Source of the DNA: Carnegiea gigantea
Taxonomy: Eukaryota; Streptophyta; Magnoliopsida; Caryophyllales; Cactaceae
DNA: 64,000 nt
NCBI GenBank assembly: GCA_029747015.1
Contig: JAKOGI010000024.1
Span: 1,630,501-1,694,500, forward strand
Direction: 5' to 3'
Every line of letters starts with the position of its first letter. The first letter of the stretch is position 1. Positions 49,297 to 59,510 of the stretch are shown piece by piece. A program made the position numbers and the translations under genes. The notes under the pieces were generated by a model. That model worked only from the letters and a program-made list of their open reading frames with translations. It did not search any database and was not told the origin of the DNA.

Positions 49297-50272
49297 TGTT
49301 GTAACACATGTTTCATACCATGTGTGCAAGAGACAACCAGTTATGTTAACATAAGTTAGATATCTACTTATATTAGTGTGAGACCCCATAAGGCTATGGC
49401 CTTATATTCATAGAAGCCAACTAATGTTCTGCTACATTCCATATCCTCATTACCTTCGAAAGAAGCCCAAAATATTAAGTTTTATATACTGCTTAGAGCT
49501 ATAGTATATATCTTCTCATAATCACAATTTTCTATACCTAGATGGCCAAACAGCTTTTTAGCGTGAACTTGAAGGGTCAATCATCCTGACATAACCCACT
49601 GTAACCTAGTATGGAATTAAAAAGATTAGAGCAGTTTTCCATGATTCACAGAGATAGAAAACGGGAATGAATTTGAGTTCACAAACCAAATTATTTCATC
49701 GCGCGACTGCTCATAACCCAATATCGAACTAGAATGATACCTCGTTATATCATTGCAAAGGATTCAAAATGTCAATGAAGACCCTCAAAGGACATATTTT
49801 CAGTAGCAAAATCAAAAAGGTAATCTAAAACAACAAATAGTTGAATAGTTATTTAGTTCTATAACTAATCTAGAAGCTTACTTTGTAAAATTTAAACCAA
49901 ATCAGCAAGTTCCAACCAATTGTTGCCAATTATTGGGTTGGATTTAGGGCATGATACATCCATAAGGGGTGCAGACTCAATCCACATTACAAATTGATGG
50001 CTTAACTACCTCAAAAACCCTAGTTCTTAACTAGTCAGTCTAAAACAAAAAGGGGACCGATCTAAGAGGAAAGATACATCAAAAACGTTGAGAATTCTCT
50101 AAAGATAGTTTTCTGTACAAAACCCTAAGGTTCCTAGGCTGTAGGATCATGAAGGTTCTTCAAATAATGAGTTTCTTCCTCGACCAGTGATTCAAAGCCA
50201 AGGTTCAATCGTCTTCCACCGCAGGATTAGGGTAAATGTGCTTATGCTTAATTCGGTATACTCATTCCTTCA
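49297..50272 (+). repeat. LTR E
   Basis: 976 bp, TGTTGTAACA to TCCTTCA. Slightly longer than the others because of a local repeat near 49915-49940 (CAATTGTTG / CAATTATTG). Confidence 0.92.
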
Positions 50273-50273
50273 T

Positions 50274-50287
50274 TGGTATCAGAGCCA
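50274..50287 (+). other. Primer binding site of unit E
   Basis: TGGTATCAGAGCCA, full match to the initiator-Met tRNA complement. Confidence 0.92.
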
Positions 50288-52219
50288 AACGGCTTGTTTC
50301 CTGGTTGGATTATCTGTATAGATTTCTTGAATTTTGTGCCAAGGATTAGGTGTATAATTCAGTTTATTCGCTTTTGTATTCAAAACATCATGATATTATT
50401 TTTTGTGGAACTCCTTGATGAATTTTCATAAAATTCTAGATTTTGATAGAGCTTAAAGAGAGCTTTAATTTGATATATTGTATGCATCATTTCATTTAGT
50501 ATATTGTGAATAATTGGGGAATAAAATTCTAGGGTTTATAGCATTCGAAACCCTAATTTGATTTCTTGAATCAGTTATTGCGTTTAATTTTCTAGCGACT
50601 TGATGCATGGGTGCTTGTTCCATTCGATTTAGACCAAAAGCCCTTAATCTATTAGTCAATTTGATTGAAATTTTGCGCGAATTGTGGGAAAGAATTCGCC
50701 GCAAATTTAAGGTTTCTTGATTGAGTGCTAGAACTTGATTTTGTGTCGAATTCACTCCAATTTAATCTCAATTGATGCTGAACTCATTGTTTGGCTTGTG
50801 TTCTTATGTAAAATAACTCAAGAATTTGATGCAATCTGGCTTATTCTAGGCCAAATTTTCGAAAAAGATTACCATTGGAGTTATGGAGCCCCTCGACCGA
50901 ACATGTGGCTAAATTTGGCAAAATGTGACCGGAAAATTTCGAGGGTTATGGCTCATACTTTGAAATCGATTTTAATCCATTTGTGGTCATTACCCTTGCA
51001 ATTTCTTTACAGCTTTTGTTTGCCATAAAGTTTTGGACAAAAGCCCTCTATTAGGCACCACCAATTCGTTGAAATTTGGCCGTAATGTGGTTGGAGTCTT
51101 GCATAGAAATTTGACAAAAAGTTACGGTTTTTCGGCCCTTTATTGCTCGATTTATGAGTTGTTTTTCCTTGCTTTTACAATTAAAGGATTAAATTGATCC
51201 TCAAACTAGTTTGGGACAGATTCCACATATCATTTCATGAAAACAAGCCGCAAATTCATGAATTGTGGCCCTATTCTTGCACGCATTTTGGGTGACCTGC
51301 TTTCCATTGTTTTTGGGTTGTGTTACCTGGGGCCAAGGGTGGACCGTGAGGAAACGCCGCCAACACTGGCAATGGCATAAAAAGAATTTTTGTTTTGAAA
51401 ATGTTGGGGATTAAGTTGACCAGAAGGGTTGACCAATTGACCATAAGGGTTGACTGGGCATAAAATTTTTGAAACGTATGGGGGCGCATGAATTTATGTA
51501 ATTTGATTCATCTTTTTATGACATTTCTCAAATATTCTCTTTTTCGTGAATATACATTTATAATGTTTGATGTCATTTTTGGATTTCATCTTGTGATTCC
51601 TAGAGATTATTTTGAGCATCTTTCATTCTATTAAATTTCATGAGATAGATGAGCATGTTTATTTGATATCATTAAGATCAATTTAAGTGAAATATTATGT
51701 GAAATCTCGATAATATTTTTGACTCATTTGATATATATTCAGTATATATGTTTGATTGAAATTCATAAAAAGTATGTTATGTATTATGAGAATATGTTTC
51801 ATATATTGTAACCTCCAAATTGGATATGAAAGTTGTATATGCACTATCCCTAAATAAGTTGGGTGAGGAGACACTGAAGTTTATCAAAAAATATGTTTTT
51901 TTGGAGAGCTTCATTAAATATAAAAATTATGCCTAAAAATCTCTAAATCGTTTTTCATATATTTATGGCTATATGTTGGATTTTCTTGAAATATTCTTGA
52001 GGCTGGAATATCCTCCTTGATTAGAAGTTTGAGAATTTCTTTCAGAATATTTCAATTTGGGATGAGTGTTCTAGTAGGTTGGAATGAAACAACAAAGTTC
52101 CTTACACTAAAACATTCATTCCTACGATAATGATTGGGAACTATATGTGAACTTTTAGCTCTAGGGCCTATGTTTTTGTATATTAACTCTGTCAGTTATT
52201 GCCAAGTTACATGGATATG
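50288..52219 (+). other. Leader of unit E
   Basis: Aligns with the other leaders but lacks about 115 bp after ACCATTG at 50871-50877, in the same leader zone where unit D has its own deletion and unit C its LINE. Confidence 0.72.
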
Positions 52220-52769
52220 TGTATGCTATAATATTACACGTGTGTGCGCTTTTGTACTAATTGTAAAACTTTGATGTCTGACAAGCATCATGCCAGCTAC
52301 TGCAATTATGAGACTTAGGTCTCCAATTATTAGGTTTGACAATTATAAGAAGAGCCCATATGTCTCCATGAGGGATCACTTATGGCACATGCCAAACATG
52401 ATTAGTGAATTGGTTAAAATGGGCTGTGAATTAACCGATGAACAAGAAGTTCATGCCGTGATCCGTTCCTTGCCTAATGACTGGGTCATGTTAAGATGGT
52501 TCTGTCTTAAACTACGTTTATCGTTACTTTGGAAGACATTAAGTAATGACTTGAGCTAGAGAAAGAGCAATAAGAGGCCACTAAAATGGCCGACGCATAA
52601 GCACACCTGTCCAGCTCTAATTTAAGGGATGGTCCTAAAAGGAAGAAGTAAGGGAATTGGCTTGGCAAAGCTCAGTCAAATGAGGAAACTGAGCGTGGAC
52701 AATAAGGAAAGGAAAATGTGCAAGGAAGGAGGATTTAATGCAAGCTAAGTGCCTCAACTATGACCAAAA
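52220..52769 (+). pseudogene. gag: Copia gag relic, unit E, cut at the zinc knuckle
   Basis: The best kept gag frame of the array, 52290-52559: RLRSPIIRFDNYKKSPYVSM, HLWHMPNMISELVKMGCEL, TDEQEVHAVIRSLPNDWVML. It ends in the first half of the knuckle (K-C-L-N-Y, the second Cys being Tyr), where the copia sequence stops and unrelated DNA begins. Confidence 0.8.
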
Positions 52770-53865
52770 CCTCTAGCAACTTTTGTCTTCTTCTTCAACA
52801 AAACCCCCGAGAACCTAGAAAAAATGTACGCTGGTTCTGCATCCTTGAGGCACTTCCTTCTCTCTCTCCTCCTTCAATCATCATCTTTAATTCTCCCATT
52901 ATCACATCCAACCATTAACTGTCATTTCAATCATTGTCGTCATCTCCATGATGGATTTTGCGGTTACAATGGCATTAATGGAAGTAATTATTAGGCCAGT
53001 TTTTGGGGGCTACAAATCAAAGGCTAGAGCCAGAGAGGAGGTGTGGAGTGCAGAGGGTAGCCATTGGAGAGTTTTAATTTACCAGTTCTAGTTTTCAATT
53101 TGTTGGTATCATTTGTATTTTATTCTAGAACTAGGTTTTGGCTATTAGATTGGAGAGTTGATAAAAACATTCCTCTGAAATTAGGTGTTATTGGACTTAA
53201 AGTTATTCCATTTTCGCCTATTTCAACATTCTCATGTTCTTATTTTCCTCTGTTCTAGTTTGTGCATGGCCTTTCATTTCGATAACTAGATCTTGAATTC
53301 TAGGCTAGTCTTCTTTGCGCTCTCTATCCCATGTTGGTGAAGTGTAAACCTGGCTTGACTTGGTGTATTGTGAACTCCTCTTTAGCCTTTGTTCTATTTA
53401 GATGGAATTTTGAATCCTAGATTTTTGTGGCTATGTTGAGCCTCAATCAAATTATGTAATTTGTTGATCTAGTCACTGATTTGAAGGTAGTCAAATATGC
53501 TAATATGATTTTTAGTTTTCTTAGATCTCACGTAGTGTCTTGTTTTACGAATATTTGATTGGCTGTAATTACTTACTAGGTTGCATAAGTTGTGATCTAA
53601 TTTCACCATCCCTCTTTGTGGATTAACTTGTAAGTGCTACGATGAGAATCGTGCGCTTGCAGTTAAAACTAATCTTTATAAAAATCACAACAAAATAAAT
53701 TGAAATGAAATCAAAGTTCGCATGGAATTATTAGATTTCACTATTCTTTTTTCATTTTAATAACCTTAGTGGAGGTCATAGTTTAATGAGTGATGTCAGT
53801 GAGAGAATTTGTGTCCCCACGACTAATTATACCTTCATCCAAACTCAACACTTCGTTAGTATCTT
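52770..53865. other. Unassigned noncoding stretch
   Basis: About 1.1 kb that belongs to neither the copia array nor a recognised element. From about 53630 the sequence has the look of LTR noncoding DNA (GTAAGTGCTACGATGAGAAT). No ORF has motifs. Confidence 0.4.
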
Positions 53866-54010
53866 TAGAGTCAAGTCAATCCTTATCTAAGATCGTGGGG
53901 GTTGTTTTCGAAAATTATTTTCTGAAAGCTTTTCATATTTTCCTTAAACTATTATACCAATTCTACTTACTTTTACAGAGCTCAAACTTTGCTACAAAAA
54001 CCTATACAGA
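53866..54010. repeat. LTR-like fragment, second copy of the 2425 family
   Basis: Shares AGTCAAGTCAATCC, TATCTA-GATC, TTGTTTTC and AGCTCAAACTTT in order with 2425-2560. Boundaries are not visible. Confidence 0.45.
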
Positions 54011-54099
54011 ATAATCGCTTACACTTTTTCAATTACTAAGAGCCTAAAATGGGTTTATTGTTTGAAAGTTGCAACCGGTGTATTGTATGCACTATCCCA

Positions 54100-54440
54100 G
54101 AAGTCCAATGCTTTGTCACGACTAGTAGTGCATCAAGATCTTTAGTCACATATTGTACCTATAGACAATGCAGTCCATGCCAAACCTAGAAATCTTAGCT
54201 TCTCTATCGCCATTAAGTCTCGAAATGTTCCAAATAATGCTACCAAAGGCAACTCTAGGATGCATAGACCTTGAATATATGGAGAGCTAAATTATGACAA
54301 ATAGGCACGGTGTGCACAGTTTTGGAGTTTTGATGTTGGAGCTATTAACGGGAAAAGATCCCTTTGCAATGGCCTAAGGTGGGGCAGAATTGGTTAATGA
54401 GATTGTCTTATTTATGAAGAGAAATTGCAAGATTGTGGAA
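54100..54440 (+). pseudogene. Receptor-like pseudokinase relic (most like ZED1-related kinases)
   Basis: One frame reads VVHQDL, a stop, SHIVPIDNAVHAKPRNLSFSIAI (54127-54210): a kinase catalytic loop (H-R-D type) followed by K-L-S-N-F-S-F-S-I-like residues at the place where active kinases have DFG. After a frame change come ATLGCIDLEYMES and SFGVLMLELLTGKDPF (to about 54370), kinase subdomains VIII-IX, then ELVNEI. The missing DFG and the NLSFSI pattern resemble the plant ZED1-related pseudokinase group. Only about 110 codons remain, with a stop after the catalytic loop, one after MES, one after PFAMA and at least one frameshift. Confidence 0.6.
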
Positions 54441-55800
54441 CTGTTCGGTACCAAATTATCGTATTTTACATGCCTCTATGGCCTAATTTTTGTCTTGTAT
54501 AATAATATAATCTTTAGGATTTTTACTTATGTTGCTTATTTTTGTAGGTAATAAGATCAATCGAGTAAATGCCGAAAAAAGGAGCGAATATGGACGAGAA
54601 AAGCACAAAAATTGCAAGGTAAGAAGGACGGTGAGGATTGGGGGCTAGCAACACTAACTGTCGCCAAAACCTACATCAACGCAGGGAGTGCTGAAAGCTG
54701 GCCGTCGCCATGACGACAGGCCGTCATGCCCGTTTTCATATTCTCACTTGCCTGATTTTCTATTTAAAGCTGCTTCGAGCGTTTCTTCCCAGGGTCAGCT
54801 CACGTGTTCTTAGGCGCGTCTAGCTTAGGTTTAGCCAATAAAAACCTTAATAAGGGGGAATTAGATTGGGAAGATTAGAGTTTACTTGGGTGAATTTTGG
54901 ATTTAAGCTTGTGGATTTGATCTTCATTCAATCAAGCCTAAGTTTTCTCTTCTCTCTCTCCCTCTCTCTCTCTCTCTCTATTTCATATTTTGTTCTCGCT
55001 TCTTTCATTTGAGCATGCTAGTTTAGATTATATTCGTTTTAAATGTTTAATTTTTTATGTTTAGCAGTTGTTTTATTCCAAGTTAGACTAGGTTTATTCC
55101 TTCATTTCATGCTTGATTAAGTTAGCTATTATCTTTGTTTATTTTGGGTTTAAATGTGATTGTGTGATGATTAGCAGTTAGATTTTATAGCCTTTGATTG
55201 TATTAGACTCTTTGTGGCTAATTAGTCTTGGATTAGGCCTAAGCACACCCAGTTTATGCCTTAAACTTAGAGTTTTCTTTTATGCCTGTCAAGTGTTCGA
55301 TGATATGTTTAAGTGAGCTTCCATCTATATTTGTTGGCGATTGACTTATGCCTAAAGGTGAGGCCAATTAGCTAGTGTGGGAGAAAGGATAGCTAGGATT
55401 TTGACATGAAAATAGTCAATATCCTAGCTAGGTCTAGGGTTGCTAATTTCGTGGTCTAATTAGACTAACCCTATAAAAATAGGTGGTTCAACTAATTAGA
55501 CTAGCTTCTGGCCCTTAAGAGAGGGCTTAGGTGGTCTTCGATGGTGGAATCCACCACCTCTAGTTTTTAGTATAGGTTGAGTAGGTTAGGATTCGCCTCA
55601 ATTACTTGGTTCGTCAATTGGCCCAATCATAACTCCAAACCTCTTCTTTTGTGTTTATTAGGTTTATTTAGATTGTCGTTCATTCCTTTTTCACTTAGCC
55701 TAACTTGAAACACTTGAGCTATTCCCAGTACTTGAAACCAAACTCCTAATGGATGACACCCCGAGTACTCGATAATAAACCTTGCACTTAGGGTTATAAA
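54441..55800 (+). repeat. Probable LTR-derived sequence of a Ty3/gypsy element
   Basis: Noncoding sequence with several features common in long plant gypsy LTRs: TACATGCCTCTATGGCC near 54467, AAAAGGAGCGAATATGG near 54578, a CT-rich block, and GAGTACTCGATAATAAACC near 55762. I could not find matching ends, a primer site or a coding region, so this may be a solo or partial LTR. It starts where the kinase relic stops. Confidence 0.4.
54947..54979. repeat. (CT)n microsatellite
   Basis: Near-continuous CT repeat with one CC interruption. Confidence 0.9.
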
Positions 55801-57079
55801 TATTGAAACTTCAAATTCTTCTCCTCAGGAACAAGCAAGTAGTGTAGAGATTAAACAAGTTGTGTGGCTTATGATGAAATGGCTGGCAAGTAAAGAGCGA
55901 AAACACTTACTATAGTCGAGGTTTTTTACAAGGTTTAGCAGATTCAAAGAACATAAAATAATGAACGTGTTGTCCTTGACCAGTAATTTGATAGACTAAA
56001 TAGTCCTCAGTCTAAACTAGACTCAATCAAGATAACTTTCTGACAAAGAATAGCCCAATTAAACCAAAGTTAGTATTATATTAAGTAGTTGAAAAATATG
56101 ATTGATGATGGTGTGATATTGAATTTCGGATTTTAATCTGGTAGAGTTTTCTAGATTTGGATTAGACAGGGCTAAAGTTCTAAATTCACAAATTCTTTAT
56201 TGATGAAGGAATTGAATCCAAGTTCGCCTGCCTAATTGGGGCTGCAAGTTATTTTGATTTACACCAGAAAATGCATGCCCTTAATCTTAGATTGCGACAA
56301 TGGTTCGAAATGTGAATACCGCCAAATAAGGGTATTGTTAGAGAAATTTAGCTTTGGTGTAGGATTATCCAAGGTGTCTGGGCGCTTATTAAGTCTGGTT
56401 TCCTAAAGACTTAATTTGAACAAATGCCCAATCTTGCTTATGAATTAAAGTTTAAGACATAAAAGGCATAATGTATTATTTGTGTATTGCAGTAACAATA
56501 CACGCTGTTAAGTGCCTTAGGACAGCAAGAAATAAATAAAAAGAAAATATGTATGTCAGTACAGTTCTCTTTGCAGTATTGCGCTTTTCAAGTACATCAA
56601 TGATCACACCTTTTTTTAAAACTTTCAATTTTATTATATAGGCATGATTAGTAGGAGGAAGGACACATCAAACCACCCAAGGTAGTTCCTGCTTTAATGG
56701 AGATATGGACAGATACAGATGTAGGAAATCTTACCACGAGCATTCTAATAGGCAAAGAGATGGATTCATATAGAACCACTAAAATAGGATATAATTTATT
56801 AAAAACTTTTGATTAGATGAAGTCATTTTTTAAATGCGCGCAATCGTTAGGAAAATATGGCAAAAATTGAAGAGAAGCATACAAGGATAGGTAAAGTAGC
56901 ATAATAAAGAGGTTAGGAGGATCACATAAGCATAATAAATACTACACTGCATAGAAACATGCAATAGGTGTTGCCTACATTGCAATTCTATGAACAACAA
57001 CAATTACATGTCTAAAAAATTAGAAGGGTGAGTGATGTGCACAGAACCTATGGTTTGTAACCATATAATCCTAAATGTT
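55801..57079. other. Unassigned noncoding stretch
   Basis: No ORF of interest. The first 700 bp read like more LTR-type noncoding DNA (CCTTGACCAGTAATTTGATAG and TAGTCCTCAGTCTAAACTAG near 55975-56020). The rest holds nothing I recognise. Confidence 0.35.
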
Positions 57080-57397
57080 TAAAAGCCCCTATCTTGAGTC
57101 ATGTTCTCCGACAAGTGAGTCATATTCATTTTTCTTAAATAGTCCAACTCTTCTTGGATCTATCTCTACCTCATTTTGATGTGTCCAAACCATGTGAGTC
57201 TAAATTCCTTTGTCTTGTCCTCAATAGTTACCACTCCTACCTTTTTCCTAATCATGTCATTCCTTATGATCGTACCTAGTCTTATATGCCCACATATCTA
57301 ACGGATTTTCCTTATCTTAAAGACCATCATTCTTTGGATTTGAGTGTTCTTAATTGTTCAACATTTGAAATCATATAACAAGAAAGGTGTTACTACC
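57080..57397 (-). pseudogene. C-terminal fragment of a LINE reverse transcriptase
   Basis: On the minus strand, from 57395 leftward and with several stops, the translation shows ICGHIRLGTIIRNDMI, KKVGVVTIEDKTKEFRLTWF and GHIKMR in order. This is the same C-terminal block that reads RNVFIGSL, APIEEKIRESRLRWFGHVKRR in the LINE at 36.6-36.75 kb. It belongs to an older or different RTE-type LINE. It abuts the partial LTR of copia unit F. Confidence 0.7.
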
Positions 57398-57722
57398 GGC
57401 TGGACTTAGGGTACGATACAACCATAAGTGGTGTAAGCCCAATAAGGCTAATATGTCGACAGCTTAAGTTACCTTAGAAACCCAAACTCCTTAACTTTTC
57501 TTTTTAATATAAAAAGGGGTCAATCTATAAGAAAAACATGACAGAAACATCAAGGGTTCTCTAGGGAAACATCAAGGGGCCAATCTAGGCTGCAAGACTG
57601 TGAAGGTCCTCTGTATTGTGAGTTCCTTCCATGACCCGTGATTCAAGCCAATGTCCGACTGTCTTATGCCGCAGGATTAAGGCAAATTCGTTTACACTTA
57701 ATTCATTACATTAATTTCTTCA
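57398..57722 (+). repeat. Partial LTR F
   Basis: Only the 3' third of the LTR, from the GGACTTAGGGTACGATACA block (GGATTTAGGGCATGATACA in the array LTRs) to CTTCA. An AAACATCAAGGG segment is duplicated at about 57542 and 57567. Confidence 0.75.
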
Positions 57723-57723
57723 T

Positions 57724-57737
57724 TGGTATCAGAGCCA
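57724..57737 (+). other. Primer binding site of unit F
   Basis: TGGTATCAGAGCCA, full match to the initiator-Met tRNA complement. Confidence 0.9.
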
Positions 57738-58899
57738 CTCAGCATGTTTCCTTGTTGAATTTTCTCTAGGAATTTGTGTTAAACATGCTAATAGCAACAT
57801 TACTATCTTTCACTCGAATACTTCATGTCATTATTTCAAGTGCAAATCCTTGATGAATTTTTGTAAAATTTTGGATTCTATTAGAGCTTGAATAGAACTT
57901 GAATTTAATATATTGTACACATGTTTTAGCTGAGTATTTTGGCAGTAATTTCGAATTGAAATTCTAGGGTTCGTCGCGTATGAAACCCTAAAATCAATTC
58001 TTCAATTGTTGACTTCGTTCAATTTTCTAGCAAATTGATGCATGACTATGATATCCATTACATTTAGACCAAACCTCTCAATCTATTAGTCAATGTGATA
58101 AAAAATCTGCCCAAATTTTGGCAAAGTATTCATTGCCAATTTTAGGGTTTGGGCCGAAGCAATGCAATCGGATTTCGATCCTATTTAGTCATTGTTCTTT
58201 GCAATTGATATGTGTGTTTTGTAGCTTAAAAATGCTAACTGAAAGCCATCGACTAATTCGGAGTATTCACCAGAAATTTGGCCGATAATAAACACTGTTG
58301 GCAGGTTAAAGGTAAAGGGTTTGAGTTTTTGAAATATTTTTAATCGATTTTTACCAATGTTTACCGTTAATTCAAGCAATTGATTAATGAAAGATGTTGA
58401 TAACATCATTATGAGTAAAATCCCTAATACAATTTTGCTATGACTGTCAGAATTGCATCAGAATTTGGCAAAATGTCAACGAAAATTTCTAGGGTTAGGG
58501 TTCACATTTGAACTTGATTTTGAACCCTTTTTTGTCATTGTTGCTTGCAATTGTTTGTGCTTTTTGTTACCGAAATTATGCCACATCAAGTTTTACTCAT
58601 TTTTCGACATTTTGTTAAATATGCAAATTATGCCTAATATGATTAAATTCATTTTATATGTTTATGGATATATGTTGAACTTTCTTGAAATATTCTAGAG
58701 GTTGGCATATCCTCTTTGATTAGAAATTTGACAATTTCCTTTAGAATATTTCAATTTGTGATGAGTGTTTTGATAACTTGGAATGAAACGACAAAGTTAT
58801 TACCCTAAGACATTAATTCCTATGACAATGATTGGAAATTATATGTGAACTTTGCGACTCTAGGGTCTATGTTTTGTGTATATGAACTCTATCGGTTAT
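57738..58899 (+). other. Leader of unit F
   Basis: Shorter than in the array and only patchily alignable: TTCTAGGGTTAGGGTT near 58487 and the GTTGGCATATCCTCTTTG block near 58700 are shared. No coding signal. Confidence 0.6.
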
Positions 58900-59510
58900 T
58901 TCCATGTTGTATGGATAAGCTTATGCTAAAATATTAGACGTATGTGTGTTTTTTGTACTGATTGTAAAACTTTTGTGTTCTACAAGCATCATAACAGTTG
59001 GCACAATTGCCAGACCTAGGACCCTAACTATCAAGTTTGAAAATTATAAAAAGAGCCCATATGTCTCCATGAGGGAGCCCTTGAGACACATGTCAAACAA
59101 GATTAGTGAATTGACTAAAATGGGCTATGAATTAACCGATGAGCAATAAGTTCATGCAGTGATCCATTCCTTACCTAACAACTAGGGCCATATTAAAATG
59201 GCCTTGCTTTGAACTAAGTATATTCTCACTTTCGAGGACATTAGGCGACGACTTGAGTTAGAGGAGGAGCGACAAGAAGTCGTTGAAGTGATAGGTATAG
59301 AAGTGCACATGTCAACCTCTAATTCAAGAAATAGTTCTAAAAGAAAGGACCAAGGGAACTGGATTGGCAAGGCTCAGTCAGATGAGAAACCTAAGCATGT
59401 CCAACTAGGAAAAGAAAAATGTGCAAGGAAGAAGGATTTCATGCAAGATAAGTGCCTCAACTGTGACTAAATGGGTCGCCACACTTGTGATTGCACTGAG
59501 TCCAAGAACG
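58900..59510 (+). pseudogene. gag: Copia gag relic, unit F
   Basis: Frame 58946-59149 has RPRTLTIKFENYKKSPYVSM, EPLRHMSNKISEL and YELTDEQ. FEDIRRRLELEEE and a KRKDQGNWIGKAQSDE stretch follow. The knuckle at about 59443-59500 reads K-C-L-N-C-D-stop-M-G-R-H-T-C-D-C: it has a stop and Arg in the His position, but the last cysteine (TGC, 59492-59494) is intact, unlike in units A-D. Confidence 0.8.

Larger units (their letters stand above)
16749..52769 (+). mobile_element. Head-to-tail Ty1/copia array with single shared LTRs
   Basis: One element family is repeated in direct orientation: LTR A (partial), internal A, LTR B, internal B, LTR C, internal C, LTR D, internal D, LTR E, internal E (truncated). 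Each LTR is preceded by the 3' end and polypurine tract of the upstream unit and followed at once by a primer site and the leader of the downstream unit, so neighbouring units share one LTR. Intact LTRs are 962-976 bp. Internals A and B are 6122 and 6112 bp; C is enlarged by two LINE insertions, D shortened by deletions, E cut at 52769. B and E LTRs differ at about one base in seven over the 160 bp I aligned by eye. Confidence 0.9.

Noticed and set aside
17566..57737. tRNA genes at the TGGTATCAGAGCC sites
   Set aside because: Only the 14-18 bases complementary to a tRNA 3' end are present, at LTR boundaries; no cloverleaf can be drawn.
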